A stretch of DNA of 64,000 bases from CALMEH01 sp964548225 (GTDB lineage Bacteria > Acidobacteriota > Blastocatellia > Pyrinomonadales > Pyrinomonadaceae): the NCBI GenBank assembly GCA_964548225.1, contig CAZJQP010000014.1:8159-72158 (forward strand). Reading direction: 5' to 3'. The translations under genes and the position numbers were made by a program. The notes beneath the pieces are model-generated. The model made no database searches. It was given only the letters and a program-made list of their open reading frames with translations, and was not told where the DNA came from. Below are positions 32,759 through 41,300 of this stretch, in pieces (within the stretch, counting starts at the first letter, position 1; the number at the start of each line of letters is the position of its first letter).

Positions 32759-34243
32759 ATGCTCGAACTCACACCGAAAACATTTGACGAATTTTTGAAG
32801 GAAGCGCAAAAAGGCAATGTCGTGCCGATTGTGCGGAGCGTTTTGGCGGATTTGCATACGCCGGTGAGCGCGTTTTTGCGAATCTCGGACGGCGCGGAAC
32901 AAGCCTTTTTGTTTGAATCAATCGAAGGCGGCGAGCGTCTGGCGCGATATTCTTTTCTGGCGGCAAATCCTTTGATGACCGTGCGTTCGGAAGATTCTCT
33001 GACGATTTTAAAGCAGGGCGATTCAAATAAAACTTATCCCGACCGCAGTTTAATCGAGTTTTTGCGCCGACATTTTGCGCGGCACAAATTGGCACGGCGC
33101 GAGAAACTTCCGCCTTTGTGCGGCGGCGCGATTGGCTTTTTCGGTTATGATGCGGCGCGTTGGTTTGAGAAAAGTTTGGATAAAAAAAGCGTTGGCATTG
33201 ATGCGATTTGGATGTTTTTTCGCAATGTTTTGGTCTTTGACCGATTGAAGCAAACCATCGAAATCGTTTCCATAGTTTTCACGGACGAAGCGCAGAGCGA
33301 AACGGAATTACGCAAACTTTACGACACCGCAATCGCCGAGACCGAACGGCTCGAAAAGGTTTTGGAGAAGATAATTTTGCCCGCGTCCGAAGCTCCGCCG
33401 AAAGGCGAACCGAAGCCGTTTGCCTCAAATTGGAAGAAGGAAGATTTTATGAAAGCGGTGAACGCGGTGAAGGAAAAAATCCTTGCGGGCGACGCTTATC
33501 AAGTCGTGCTGTCCCAAAAATTCAAACGCCAAACCTCCGCCGAACCGATTAATATTTACCGCGCTTTGCGGACGACAAATCCTTCGCCGTATATGTTTTA
33601 CGTCAAGCTCGGCGCGGAAACTCTGATCGGCGCGTCGCCCGAAATGTTGGTGCGTTGCAACCAAAAAAATCTCGAATATCGCCCGATTGCCGGAACTAGG
33701 AAAAGAGGCGCAACCGAAGAAGACGATTGGATTTTGGCGGAAGATTTGCGCTCCGATATGAAGGAAATCGCCGAACACATAATGCTCGTTGATTTGGGCA
33801 GAAACGATTTGGGTAAAGTTTCCGAATTCGGCTCGGTCGAGGTTGAAGAACTGATGAAAGTCGAAAAATATTCGCACGTTCAGCATCTCGTAACTTCGCT
33901 GAAATCGCGTCTTCGTGAAAATTTGGACAGATTCGACGCGCTTGCTTCGTGCTTCCCTGCCGGAACGGTTTCGGGTGCGCCGAAGGTTTCGGCGATGAAG
34001 ATTATTGACGAACTCGAACCGTCAAAACGCGGCGTTTATGCGGGCGCAATCGGCTATATGGACTACGCCGAAAACCTCGACACCTGCATTGCCATCCGCA
34101 CAATCAGACTCGAAAACAATATCGCTTCGATTCAGGCAGGCGCGGGAATTGTCGCCGATTCCGTTCCCGAAAAAGAATACGAAGAAACGATAAACAAAGC
34201 CCGCGCTCTGGTGAAAGCGATTGAACTTGCAGAGAATTTTTAG
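32759..34243 (+). CDS. trpE: anthranilate synthase component I
   Basis: The 494-residue enzyme converts chorismate to anthranilate with ammonia from TrpG. The N-terminal tryptophan-binding motif LFESIEGGERLARYSFL is intact, so feedback inhibition is expected. The chorismate-binding domain shows YQVVLSQKF, PSPYMFYVK, GASPEMLVR, RPIAGTRKRG, and the catalytic region FPAGTVSGAPKVSAMKII. trpG follows three bases after its stop. Confidence 0.96.
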   Translation: MLELTPKTFDEFLKEAQKGNVVPIVRSVLADLHTPVSAFLRISDGAEQAFLFESIEGGERLARYSFLAANPLMTVRSEDSLTILKQGDSNKTYPDRSLIEFLRRHFARHKLARREKLPPLCGGAIGFFGYDAARWFEKSLDKKSVGIDAIWMFFRNVLVFDRLKQTIEIVSIVFTDEAQSETELRKLYDTAIAETERLEKVLEKIILPASEAPPKGEPKPFASNWKKEDFMKAVNAVKEKILAGDAYQVVLSQKFKRQTSAEPINIYRALRTTNPSPYMFYVKLGAETLIGASPEMLVRCNQKNLEYRPIAGTRKRGATEEDDWILAEDLRSDMKEIAEHIMLVDLGRNDLGKVSEFGSVEVEELMKVEKYSHVQHLVTSLKSRLRENLDRFDALASCFPAGTVSGAPKVSAMKIIDELEPSKRGVYAGAIGYMDYAENLDTCIAIRTIRLENNIASIQAGAGIVADSVPEKEYEETINKARALVKAIELAENF

Positions 34244-34246
34244 CTT

Positions 34247-34813
34247 ATGTTATTAGTCATAGACAATTACGATTCATTTACCTACAATCTCGTGCAATAC
34301 TTGGGCGAACTCGGCGCGGAGATGCGCGTGTTTCGGAATGATGAGATTACGGTTGAAGAAATCGAATCAACCATCAAACCTGACAAAATTTTAATCTCGC
34401 CCGGACCGGGAACGCCGGATGATTCGGGCGTTTCGCTTGATGTGTTGAAAAATTTTGGCGAAAAAGTTCCAATCTTGGGCGTTTGTTTGGGGCATCAGGC
34501 AATCGGGCAAATCTTTGGCGGCAAAGTCGTCCGTGCGCCCGAACCCGTTCACGGCAAACCCGTCGAAATCTGCCACGACGGGAAAACTATTTTCAAAGAT
34601 TTAACCTATCGCTTCCGTGCGGCGCGTTATCATTCGTTGGTTGTCGAGCGCGAAACTCTGCCCGAATGTTTGGAAATCTCCGCCACTTCGCCCGACGGTT
34701 TGATTATGGCTCTGCGCCACAAAACCCACAAAATCGAAGGCGTGCAGTTTCATCCCGAATCAATTCTCACCAAAGAAGGCAAAAAACTCTTGCAAAACTT
34801 CCTCGAAATTTGA
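34247..34813 (+). CDS. trpG: anthranilate synthase component II, glutamine amidotransferase
   Basis: The 188-residue class I amidotransferase supplies ammonia to TrpE. Its start is DNYDSFTYNLVQYLGELG, the oxyanion region SPGPGTPDDSG, the nucleophile GVCLGHQAIGQ (Cys at about 79), and the His/Glu pair GVQFHPESI. It may also serve p-aminobenzoate synthesis as PabA. A 26-bp-arm palindrome follows before trpD. Confidence 0.95.
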   Translation: MLLVIDNYDSFTYNLVQYLGELGAEMRVFRNDEITVEEIESTIKPDKILISPGPGTPDDSGVSLDVLKNFGEKVPILGVCLGHQAIGQIFGGKVVRAPEPVHGKPVEICHDGKTIFKDLTYRFRAARYHSLVVERETLPECLEISATSPDGLIMALRHKTHKIEGVQFHPESILTKEGKKLLQNFLEI

Positions 34814-34828
34814 GATTATAGATATAGG

Positions 34829-34899
34829 CAGAAGCCTGTGCGTGAGCAAGGGCGGAAATGCCTGAAACTTTTTCGCCCTTGCTCACGCGCAGGCTTCTG
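34829..34899. repeat. palindrome with 26-bp arms between trpG and trpD
   Basis: 34829-34854 (CAGAAGCCTGTGCGTGAGCA...) pairs with 34874-34899 with one T/C mismatch around a 19-base loop. Its arms share words with the element inserted in the VanZ-like gene. There is no T tract for termination. Confidence 0.85.
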
Positions 34900-34940
34900 T
34901 CGCGTATATCCAAACTTTAACCGCTCAAATTCTCAAAAAC

Positions 34941-34975
34941 TTCACTTTTCACTTTTCACTTTTCACTTTTCACTT
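34941..34975. repeat. heptamer repeat next to the trpD start
   Basis: About five direct copies of CACTTTT end eight bases before the trpD ATG. No inverted partner is nearby and no ribosome site is visible. Confidence 0.7.
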
Positions 34976-34982
34976 ATAAAAT

Positions 34983-36068
34983 ATGCTTATGTCCAGAACC
35001 GAATGGTTGCTCGCCGCGCCCGGCTTTGCCACGAACAGCAAGGCTGATACGCCTCTGTTTCCGTTTTTGAGTCGTCTGATTCGCGGCGAAGATTTGTCGG
35101 AAACCGAAGCGGCGGATTTTTTCCGCGCTTTGACCGAATTTAACGCAAATCCGGCGCAGATTGCCGGATGTCTTGTTGCACTCACCGCCAAAGGCGAAAC
35201 ATTTGCCGAACTCGCCGGAATGGCGCGGGTAATGCGCGAAAATACGATAAAAATCCGCGCCAGCCACAAAAATTTTATTGACATCAGCGGCACAGGTTCA
35301 AGTCCTGCGAAGACTTTTAATGTTTCGACAGCCGCCGCATTTGTCGTGGCAGGAGCAGGTTTGGCGGTGGCGAAACACACGAGCCGCGCCGTGATGAGCA
35401 AAAGCGGAAGCGCAGACGTTTTGGGACATCTGGGCGTAAAAGTTTCGGGCGAAGTCGGCACGGCGCAAACTTGTCTGAACGGTGTCGGGCTGTGCTTTAT
35501 GTTCGCGCCGAAATTTCATCCTGATTTGTTGCGCGTCGGCGATATTCGCCGCAGTTTGGGCATCCGCAGTCCTTTGAATTTACTTGGCGTTTTGTCGAAT
35601 CCCGCAAACGCCCCGAAACAAGTTGTCGGCGTGTGGCATTCGTCGCTGGTTGAGCCTTTGGCGCAAGCGTTTGCGCTTCTCGGAACTGAACGAACGTGGG
35701 TTGTTCACGGCGGCGACGGTTTGGACGAAGTTACCATTGACGGCGAAACGCTGGTCGCCGAAGCCGCCGGAAACAAAGTCAGAATGTTCAAACTCGCGCC
35801 CGAAGATTTTAAACTGCAACGCGGAAAAATCGAACATCTGCGGACAAATTCACCCGCCGAAAGCGCGAAAATCATTCAGGAAGTTTTGAGCAGTAAACGC
35901 CGCGACGAAGCGCGTTCGCTCGTCGTCATCAACGCCGCCACCGCACTTCTCGCCGCCGGAATCGCGCACGAACCGATGCAAGCGGCACGCCTCGCCGAAC
36001 AAGCCATTGACAGCGGACAAGCGCGAAATAAATTAGACAGATTGATTCAAACAACCAATAAAAAATGA
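34983..36068 (+). CDS. trpD: anthranilate phosphoribosyltransferase (variant motifs)
   Basis: The 361-residue protein has the TrpD fold pattern: N-terminal helical domain (LSRLIRGEDLSETEAADFFRAL), then TFNVSTAAAFVVAGAGLAVAKH, SKSGSADVLGHLGVKV and VGIRSPLNLLG-type GIRSPLNLLGVLSNPA. It transfers phosphoribose from PRPP to anthranilate. The usual GTGGD loop reads GTGSS and KHGNR reads KHTSR, which are unusual but do not exclude activity; its place after trpE-trpG supports the assignment. A start at 34989 is also possible. The stop codon overlaps the next repeat element by two bases. Confidence 0.88.
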   Translation: MLMSRTEWLLAAPGFATNSKADTPLFPFLSRLIRGEDLSETEAADFFRALTEFNANPAQIAGCLVALTAKGETFAELAGMARVMRENTIKIRASHKNFIDISGTGSSPAKTFNVSTAAAFVVAGAGLAVAKHTSRAVMSKSGSADVLGHLGVKVSGEVGTAQTCLNGVGLCFMFAPKFHPDLLRVGDIRRSLGIRSPLNLLGVLSNPANAPKQVVGVWHSSLVEPLAQAFALLGTERTWVVHGGDGLDEVTIDGETLVAEAAGNKVRMFKLAPEDFKLQRGKIEHLRTNSPAESAKIIQEVLSSKRRDEARSLVVINAATALLAAGIAHEPMQAARLAEQAIDSGQARNKLDRLIQTTNKK

Positions 36069-36207
36069 CTGGAGCGCAATCGGCTCGATTGCAATGCGTC
36101 GCGTTTTTTGCGGCGCAAAGGCGTTTGCATAAATTCAAGTTGATTTCTTCGCAAATGCTTTTTCGCGCTTCGCACTCATTGCAAGCGGGGACGCTTGCGC
36201 TCCAGTC
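36067..36207. mobile_element. MITE-like palindromic element after trpD
   Basis: GACTGGAGCGCAA (36067-36079) is the exact reverse complement of TTGCGCTCCAGTC (36195-36207). Inner segments (GCAATGCG..., CGCATTGC-like) pair imperfectly. There is no ORF. GGAGCGCAAGCGTCCCCGCTTGC-type words of this kind recur, to my recollection, in acidobacterial genomes. Confidence 0.6.
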
Positions 36208-36276
36208 TTTTGACTTCCAACAAAGATTTGTTATACCTTAAAACCACGATATTTATTGTCAATTCGGAGGTTTCAG

Positions 36277-37068
36277 GTGAAATTACGGCGTATTTGTCTT
36301 TTGCTTTTGTTCGTTTTCGTGTTTGCTTTTCCGGCGCGTTCAAACGTGCGTCATTTTATTGTCGAAACACCGACAAACGGCGGAATCCGCGAAATTGTGC
36401 CACCAAAACACCGCGCCAAATTCGATAAATGGAAAGCCGAATTGTTTCAAACCGAAATCGGACGCAAGCAATGGCAAAGCTACGCCGAAAATAAACAATT
36501 TGTTTTGACAATCATCGTTACGGGCGACAAAGGGCAAGGCGCGGGAACGGATAAATTTTTGTGGAACGAAGCGGGCGAACTCGTCGGTGCGACGATAACT
36601 TTGGGCGGCAAGATTGATTCCGGCTATCCCGAACCGGCTTATTATCCGGTGATGAATTCGCTCTCTTTGGGCGCAAATTCGCCTTCGATGAACGGTAATG
36701 TTTTAGCGGCGACAAAGTTGATTCACGAAATCGGTCACGTTAATCAAACCTCAAAAGAAACCCGCGAAATCGTGCAAACGCAAGACAAATTTATACCCGT
36801 TTATATTGATATTTTCCTCAAAAACGGTCATAACGCAAAAGATTCAAAGCTCCTCGAACTCGAAGAAAAAATGGGCGGAACGCCGATGCGAATCTGGGAA
36901 AACCGCGAATACTGGAGCGAAGTCAACGCGATGCTTTTCCTAAACGAACGCATCAACAAAGCAGATTTTTATTGCTCCGTTCTCGACAAAATCAAGACAA
37001 ACGTCGAAACTTACGCTAAAAATTACGAAGCCAGATTTTTTGAAATTGCTCCGGCTTGCGGCAAATAA
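36277..37068 (+). CDS. secreted protein with HExxH motif
   Basis: I start at GTG 36277, six bases after CGGAGG. The 263-residue product begins with a signal peptide (KLRRICLLLLFVFVFAFPARS). The middle contains TKLIHEIGHVNQTSK, an HExxH zinc-binding motif as in gluzincin peptidases, followed about 60 residues later by ENREYWSEVNAML, where a Glu could be the third ligand. No family recognised; a peptidase role is plausible but not shown. It lies six bases ahead of lpxK. Confidence 0.65.
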   Translation: MKLRRICLLLLFVFVFAFPARSNVRHFIVETPTNGGIREIVPPKHRAKFDKWKAELFQTEIGRKQWQSYAENKQFVLTIIVTGDKGQGAGTDKFLWNEAGELVGATITLGGKIDSGYPEPAYYPVMNSLSLGANSPSMNGNVLAATKLIHEIGHVNQTSKETREIVQTQDKFIPVYIDIFLKNGHNAKDSKLLELEEKMGGTPMRIWENREYWSEVNAMLFLNERINKADFYCSVLDKIKTNVETYAKNYEARFFEIAPACGK

Positions 37069-37074
37069 ATCGAA

Positions 37075-38091
37075 ATGATTTTATCGCCCTTTTTGCGGCT
37101 TTACGGCGCAATCGCAAACCTTCGCAACACGCTCTACGAACGCGGATTCTTTAAATCTTTTCCGCTCGGCGCCCCGACAATCAGTGTCGGAAACATTACT
37201 TTCGGCGGCACGGGCAAAACGCCGTTTGTCGCGTTTGTCGCAGAAGTTTTAGCTGAAAAAGGTGAAAAAGTCTGCATTCTCACACGCGGTTACGGGCGCG
37301 AGAATGCCAAACAAAGAGTTCTCGTTTCCGACGGCGAAAAGATTCTCGCCGATGTCCGAAACGCAGGCGACGAACCGTTTGAACTTGCGAATAAATTACT
37401 CGGAAAAGCCATCATCATCGCCGACGCAAACCGCATCGAAGCGGCAAAATGGGCGCGTGAAAAATTCGGCGTAACCGTTTTCGTGCTTGACGATGCCTTT
37501 CAACACCAACGCGCCCAACGTGATTTGGATATTGTTTTATTAGACGCAACCAAACCTTTTCATATCTTGCGCGAACCTCTCAGAAATCTTCGCCGCGCCG
37601 ACTTAATTGTTATCACTCGTGCAAATTTAATTGAGAGTATTTCAGATTTGAAATCTCAAATATCTAAATATACTGATGCGCCGATTTTTACCTCCGAAAA
37701 CAAAATTTCAAGTTTAATAAAATTAGAAGATTTTCCCGCAAAGCCGCAAAGTTCGCAAACAACAGCAGACAAATCGCTGGCTTTTTGTGCTTTGGGCAAT
37801 CCCGATAATTTTTTCGAACAGTTACGGCGCGAAAACTTTGATTTGGTAGCGACGGTAAAATTTTCGGATCATCATTTTTATACGCAAACAGACATCGAAC
37901 GGCTTGAAACGGAAGCTGTAGGAGCAAGTGCCGAAGTTTTAATCACAACGGCAAAAGATGCCGTAAAATTAAAAGATTTGCGATTAGACTCACCTTGTTT
38001 AGTTGCCGAAAGCGAAATGATTTTCGACGATGAAAAAAAATTGCGCGAAATTATCTTCCGCGCAATCCAAAATCCAAAATCCAAAATCTAA
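37075..38091 (+). CDS. lpxK: tetraacyldisaccharide 4'-kinase
   Basis: The 338-residue kinase phosphorylates the lipid A disaccharide at the inner membrane. The Walker A-like VGNITFGGTGKTPF, ILTRGYGRENAK and DDAFQHQRAQRDLDIVLLDA are characteristic, as is the N-terminal amphipathic helix (LRLYGAIANLRNTLYERG). The C-terminal residues (RAIQNPKSKI) come from CCAAAAT heptamers, so the end may be altered. It converges with the pseudokinase gene, stops two bases apart. Confidence 0.95.
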   Translation: MILSPFLRLYGAIANLRNTLYERGFFKSFPLGAPTISVGNITFGGTGKTPFVAFVAEVLAEKGEKVCILTRGYGRENAKQRVLVSDGEKILADVRNAGDEPFELANKLLGKAIIIADANRIEAAKWAREKFGVTVFVLDDAFQHQRAQRDLDIVLLDATKPFHILREPLRNLRRADLIVITRANLIESISDLKSQISKYTDAPIFTSENKISSLIKLEDFPAKPQSSQTTADKSLAFCALGNPDNFFEQLRRENFDLVATVKFSDHHFYTQTDIERLETEAVGASAEVLITTAKDAVKLKDLRLDSPCLVAESEMIFDDEKKLREIIFRAIQNPKSKI

Positions 38092-38093
38092 AA

Positions 38094-39623
38094 TCAATTT
38101 GTGTCTTGTTTTTTATCGCTCGTAACCTGTTTTTCCGAAGTTGGTTTCTTTTCTTCGGTTTTCGGTGCAGGAGTGGATGTGGTTTTTGGCGTAGTTTGAA
38201 CCGGATTTGCCGTATTTGTTTCGGTTTTTGCCGGTGCCGGCGTAGCTTTGGGCGTTGCTGTCGGCTTCGGTGTCGGCGTGGCAACGGGCGTGTTGCCGAC
38301 AGTAATATCTAAGTCAGGCATAAACGGATTGTTTTGCTGAACATTAGTGTCGTAGGTTTGTCCCGTCGGCATTGTGTAAGTCGTCGGCGGAACATTCATA
38401 TTTGACGGCTGTGTTTGTTGTTGCTGGGGAACATAGCCTTGATTCCAAAGCGGATTATAGTCGCCGGGCAACATTCCATTAGCCGTGTTTGCATTCATAT
38501 TCGCCAAATCTTGCAACGAATATTGCATCAGGTTCGCGCTTTGTTCGCCCATTCCGGTTGCCGGATTCAGCGGTTGAACGGGTTGACCGTTTGCATCGGT
38601 TTGCACCGTGGCAATGTCAGATTGTTTAACTTGTGTCGCATAAATCAAACCGATTGCCAATACGGAAATTCCTGCAAGTGTGATAAATGCCGTTTTCCAG
38701 ATATTGTTCGGCTCTTCGTCAAATTTTTGGGCTTTCGGAATAATGACAGTTTCGACTTCATCGAAATTTTTGGCAATTTTGTTTAATTCTTGGGCAAATT
38801 CGTCTGCCGTTTGATAACGCATTTCGGGCGTTTTTGCCAGAGCGCGAAGCACGACAGGTTCAATTTCTTCGTTCAAATCTTGACGGAAAGCGGAAAGTGG
38901 CGCAGGTGGTTGTTGTGTGTGTTTGAGCATCAAATCCGTCGGTTTTTCCGCCGTGAACGGAACTTCGCCCGCCAACATTTCATACAAAATCACGCCCGCC
39001 GAATAAATATCCGAACGTGCATCAATCTCTGCTGAATCCAAACATTGTTCGGGCGAACGATATTCTAAATTTTTCGGCACGGATTCTTCGTCGAGCGATT
39101 CGTTTTCGTCCGCCGCATTTGCACCGAATTCCAAAACTTTGACGATTTCCGCGCCGTTTGCCGCGTGTGTCAACAGAATATTTTCGCTTGTCAGATTTTT
39201 ATGCACAACTCCGGCGGCGTGTGCCGCGCTCAAGGCAGAAGCGATTTGCCGCGCAATTCTGATTGCGCGTTCGGCGGAAAATTTGCCTTGTTTGGCAATA
39301 GATTCTTTTAAAGTTTCACCTTCGGATTCTTCAGAAACGATATAAACCGCGCCTTCCGCATCTGTTCCGAAGTCCGTTACGTTTAAGATATTCGGATGTG
39401 AAATGTGCGAAACCGTTCGGGCTTCATCGGAGAAACGCTTAACGATTGACTCGTCAACTGCCAACGCCGGGGAAAGAATTTTGACCGTAACGGATTTTTC
39501 CATCCCGCGATGCGTCCCGCGATAAATATTCCCCAAACCGCCTTCGCGCCAGAGATTCTGGATTTGATACTTTTCCGCTAAAGTTCGTCCGATAAATGTG
39601 TCTGATGTTTTTGTTAAATTCAC
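38094..39623 (-). CDS. membrane-anchored Ser/Thr pseudokinase
   Basis: The kinase-like domain (about residues 15-275) is followed by a membrane helix (TAFITLAGISVLAIGLIYA) and a Pro/Thr/Gln-rich tail with TPKPTATPKATPAP. The ATP-lysine is kept (VTVKIL), but the glycine loop reads REGGLGNIY, the catalytic HRD is HKN (HKNLTSEN, so the catalytic Asp and Lys are lost), and DFG is EFG. The substrate lobe is intact (YRSPEQC, ARSDIYSAGVILYEMLAGEVPF). It is therefore probably catalytically dead or very weak. GTG 39623 is chosen; GTG 39641 lies in a palindromic repeat. Confidence 0.88.
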   Translation of the reverse strand: MNLTKTSDTFIGRTLAEKYQIQNLWREGGLGNIYRGTHRGMEKSVTVKILSPALAVDESIVKRFSDEARTVSHISHPNILNVTDFGTDAEGAVYIVSEESEGETLKESIAKQGKFSAERAIRIARQIASALSAAHAAGVVHKNLTSENILLTHAANGAEIVKVLEFGANAADENESLDEESVPKNLEYRSPEQCLDSAEIDARSDIYSAGVILYEMLAGEVPFTAEKPTDLMLKHTQQPPAPLSAFRQDLNEEIEPVVLRALAKTPEMRYQTADEFAQELNKIAKNFDEVETVIIPKAQKFDEEPNNIWKTAFITLAGISVLAIGLIYATQVKQSDIATVQTDANGQPVQPLNPATGMGEQSANLMQYSLQDLANMNANTANGMLPGDYNPLWNQGYVPQQQQTQPSNMNVPPTTYTMPTGQTYDTNVQQNNPFMPDLDITVGNTPVATPTPKPTATPKATPAPAKTETNTANPVQTTPKTTSTPAPKTEEKKPTSEKQVTSDKKQDTN

Positions 39624-39784
39624 TTTCTTAACACCGCGCACTAACTTCGTGCGTCTTTCCGCATTTTATTATACGCTAAAATAAATGATTCGATTCAAAA
39701 ATTTTTTATTGGGTTGTAAAATTTTAGGAAGTCTCGGAGGTCTTGAAATTTTGGGAGTCCGAGAAAATTTTGGACTTCCAAGAC

Positions 39785-39833
39785 TAAAAAAATACGGACG
39801 CAAGTTTTTCAACCGTGCGTCCGTATTTTTTTG
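39785..39833 (-). terminator. intrinsic terminator after atpE
   Basis: AATACGGACGCA and TGCGTCCGTATT form a 12-bp stem around a loop, with A tracts on the left and T tracts on the right, so it can work in both directions. It lies 12 bases past the atpE stop. Confidence 0.8.
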
Positions 39834-39844
39834 TATTTTCTTGA

Positions 39845-40162
39845 TTATTTAACTTTCAAAAGAACGATAACCAAAGCAAACAGAACAAGCGATTCGATAA
39901 GCGCAAGTGCGATAATCATAAGCGTTTGCACCGTTCCAGCCGCGCCCGGATTGCGAGCCGCGCCTTCTGCACCTTTTGAACCGACAAGACCTTGACCGAT
40001 AGCCGCTAAACCAGCTGCCACGCCGAATCCCAGAATACCTAAACCTGTTCCGACGCTGTTGCCTTCGCCGCCACCGCCGCCGGTTGTTTCAGCCGCGAAA
40101 GCCGAAACTGCCATTAAAGCCATTGTTAAAACCGCAAAAAATACGTTTCTTAATTTATTCAT
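39845..40162 (-). CDS. atpE: F-type ATP synthase subunit c
   Basis: The 105-residue c-ring subunit starts at 40162 after an AGGAG site (the open frame runs to 40204). It has an N-terminal signal-like segment (MNKLRNVFFAVLTMALMAVSAFAA) and a Gly stretch, then two membrane helices with the loop GAARNPGA (Arg-Asn-Pro). The ion-binding carboxylate is E90 in LALIESLV. Q57 (IGQG) and S91 stand where Na+-binding c subunits have Gln and Ser, but the Thr and Tyr of that motif are Leu and Phe. It is the last gene of the Z-I-a-c group. Confidence 0.95.
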   Translation of the reverse strand: MNKLRNVFFAVLTMALMAVSAFAAETTGGGGGEGNSVGTGLGILGFGVAAGLAAIGQGLVGSKGAEGAARNPGAAGTVQTLMIIALALIESLVLFALVIVLLKVK

Positions 40163-40191
40163 TTTTTTATAGTCTCCTGTTATTTTATTTT

Positions 40192-40232
40192 GCAGACCGC
40201 ACACACTTACTTCGTGCGTATTTCTGCATTTT
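40192..40232. repeat. imperfect palindrome related to 28996-29084
   Basis: GCAGACCGCACACACTT pairs partly with ACTTCGTGCGTATTTCTGC. The same right-arm word occurs at 39643-39665. It lies in the 244-base gap between atpE and atpB, otherwise without recognisable features. Confidence 0.55.
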
Positions 40233-40405
40233 TTGAAACAGAATTTTCTTCTAACCTGCGGCTTGTATTATTTCGCCTCACTTCCGGTATGCACTCGATT
40301 TCTACTCTCGTTGGAGTCGAGGCTCCTGTTGCGTGCGGGCATATCTGCTATAAATGCAGGTTTTCAAATTATTCTGTTTTCAAATCTTCAAAAAATCTAA
40401 AATCG

Positions 40406-41296
40406 TTATGCGTGTGCAACTTCGCCTGTGTGTTCTTCCTCTGCGTGATGTTCTTCGTCGTGATGTCCGTGTGAAACTTCGCCGAGATAAATCGTTGAAA
40501 GAAGCGTAAAGACAAGCGTTTGAATCAGCGCAACGAAAACTGCCAAAGGAAGCAAGACAACCGGCAATAAAAATTGTGTGAACGGCGGCGCGAGATTTGA
40601 AATATTCAGCGCAACTTGTTCATCAGCAAACATATTTGCAAAAAGCCGTATGCCAAGTGTTACGGGGCGAATCAAACTACTGATTAATTCGATTCCGAAA
40701 ATCAAAGGCGTAATAATCAACGCCATCACAATCGGTAATTTTGGTCCCGCAAAATGCGAAATATGTCCGATAAATCCGTTTTCTCTGATACCGACGTAGT
40801 TGTAATAAACAAATGACGTGATGCCAAGCGCGAAAGTTACATTAACGTGCGCCGTCGGCGACATAAACAGCGGGAAAAGTCCCATCAAATTTGAAATTAA
40901 AATCAGACACGCAAATGTTGCCACAACCGGAAAATACTGAAATCCGTGGTCGCCGACAACCGAAACGACCATATCTTTAATTGCAAGAAACCCGGCTTCA
41001 AGCGTTAATTGTCCGTTTGTCGGGTCGTTTTCCGAAAGTTTGCCTTTGAAAATCCAAATTACCGCAACGGTCAAAAGACACGCGATAACAAACATTACCG
41101 TATACCACGGAATTGCGTTTTCCGGCGTGTATTCTCCGAAAACGGCAGTTGCATTCGTGCCGAATTTTTCAAATAATTTGTCCCACATCGGCTTCGTTAC
41201 CGCCATCTGCATATTGTGCAGAGGTTCGCCGAGATAATGATTGATAAATGTTACGATGGCGGGTTCGTGATGACCGCCTTCTGCAAATAAAAACAT
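40406..41296 (-). CDS. atpB: F-type ATP synthase subunit a
   Basis: The 296-residue membrane protein forms the ion channel with the c ring. The essential arginine lies in LISSLIRPVTLGIRLFANMFADEQ, and the last helices hold ALIQTLVFTLLSTIYLGE. The C-terminus ends in a His/Glu-rich tail (HGHHDEEHHAEEEH) and the N-terminus also begins with EGGHHEP, which is unusual and could bind metals. It starts four bases after atpI. Confidence 0.96.
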   Translation of the reverse strand: MFLFAEGGHHEPAIVTFINHYLGEPLHNMQMAVTKPMWDKLFEKFGTNATAVFGEYTPENAIPWYTVMFVIACLLTVAVIWIFKGKLSENDPTNGQLTLEAGFLAIKDMVVSVVGDHGFQYFPVVATFACLILISNLMGLFPLFMSPTAHVNVTFALGITSFVYYNYVGIRENGFIGHISHFAGPKLPIVMALIITPLIFGIELISSLIRPVTLGIRLFANMFADEQVALNISNLAPPFTQFLLPVVLLPLAVFVALIQTLVFTLLSTIYLGEVSHGHHDEEHHAEEEHTGEVAHA

Positions 41297-41300
41297 TTTG

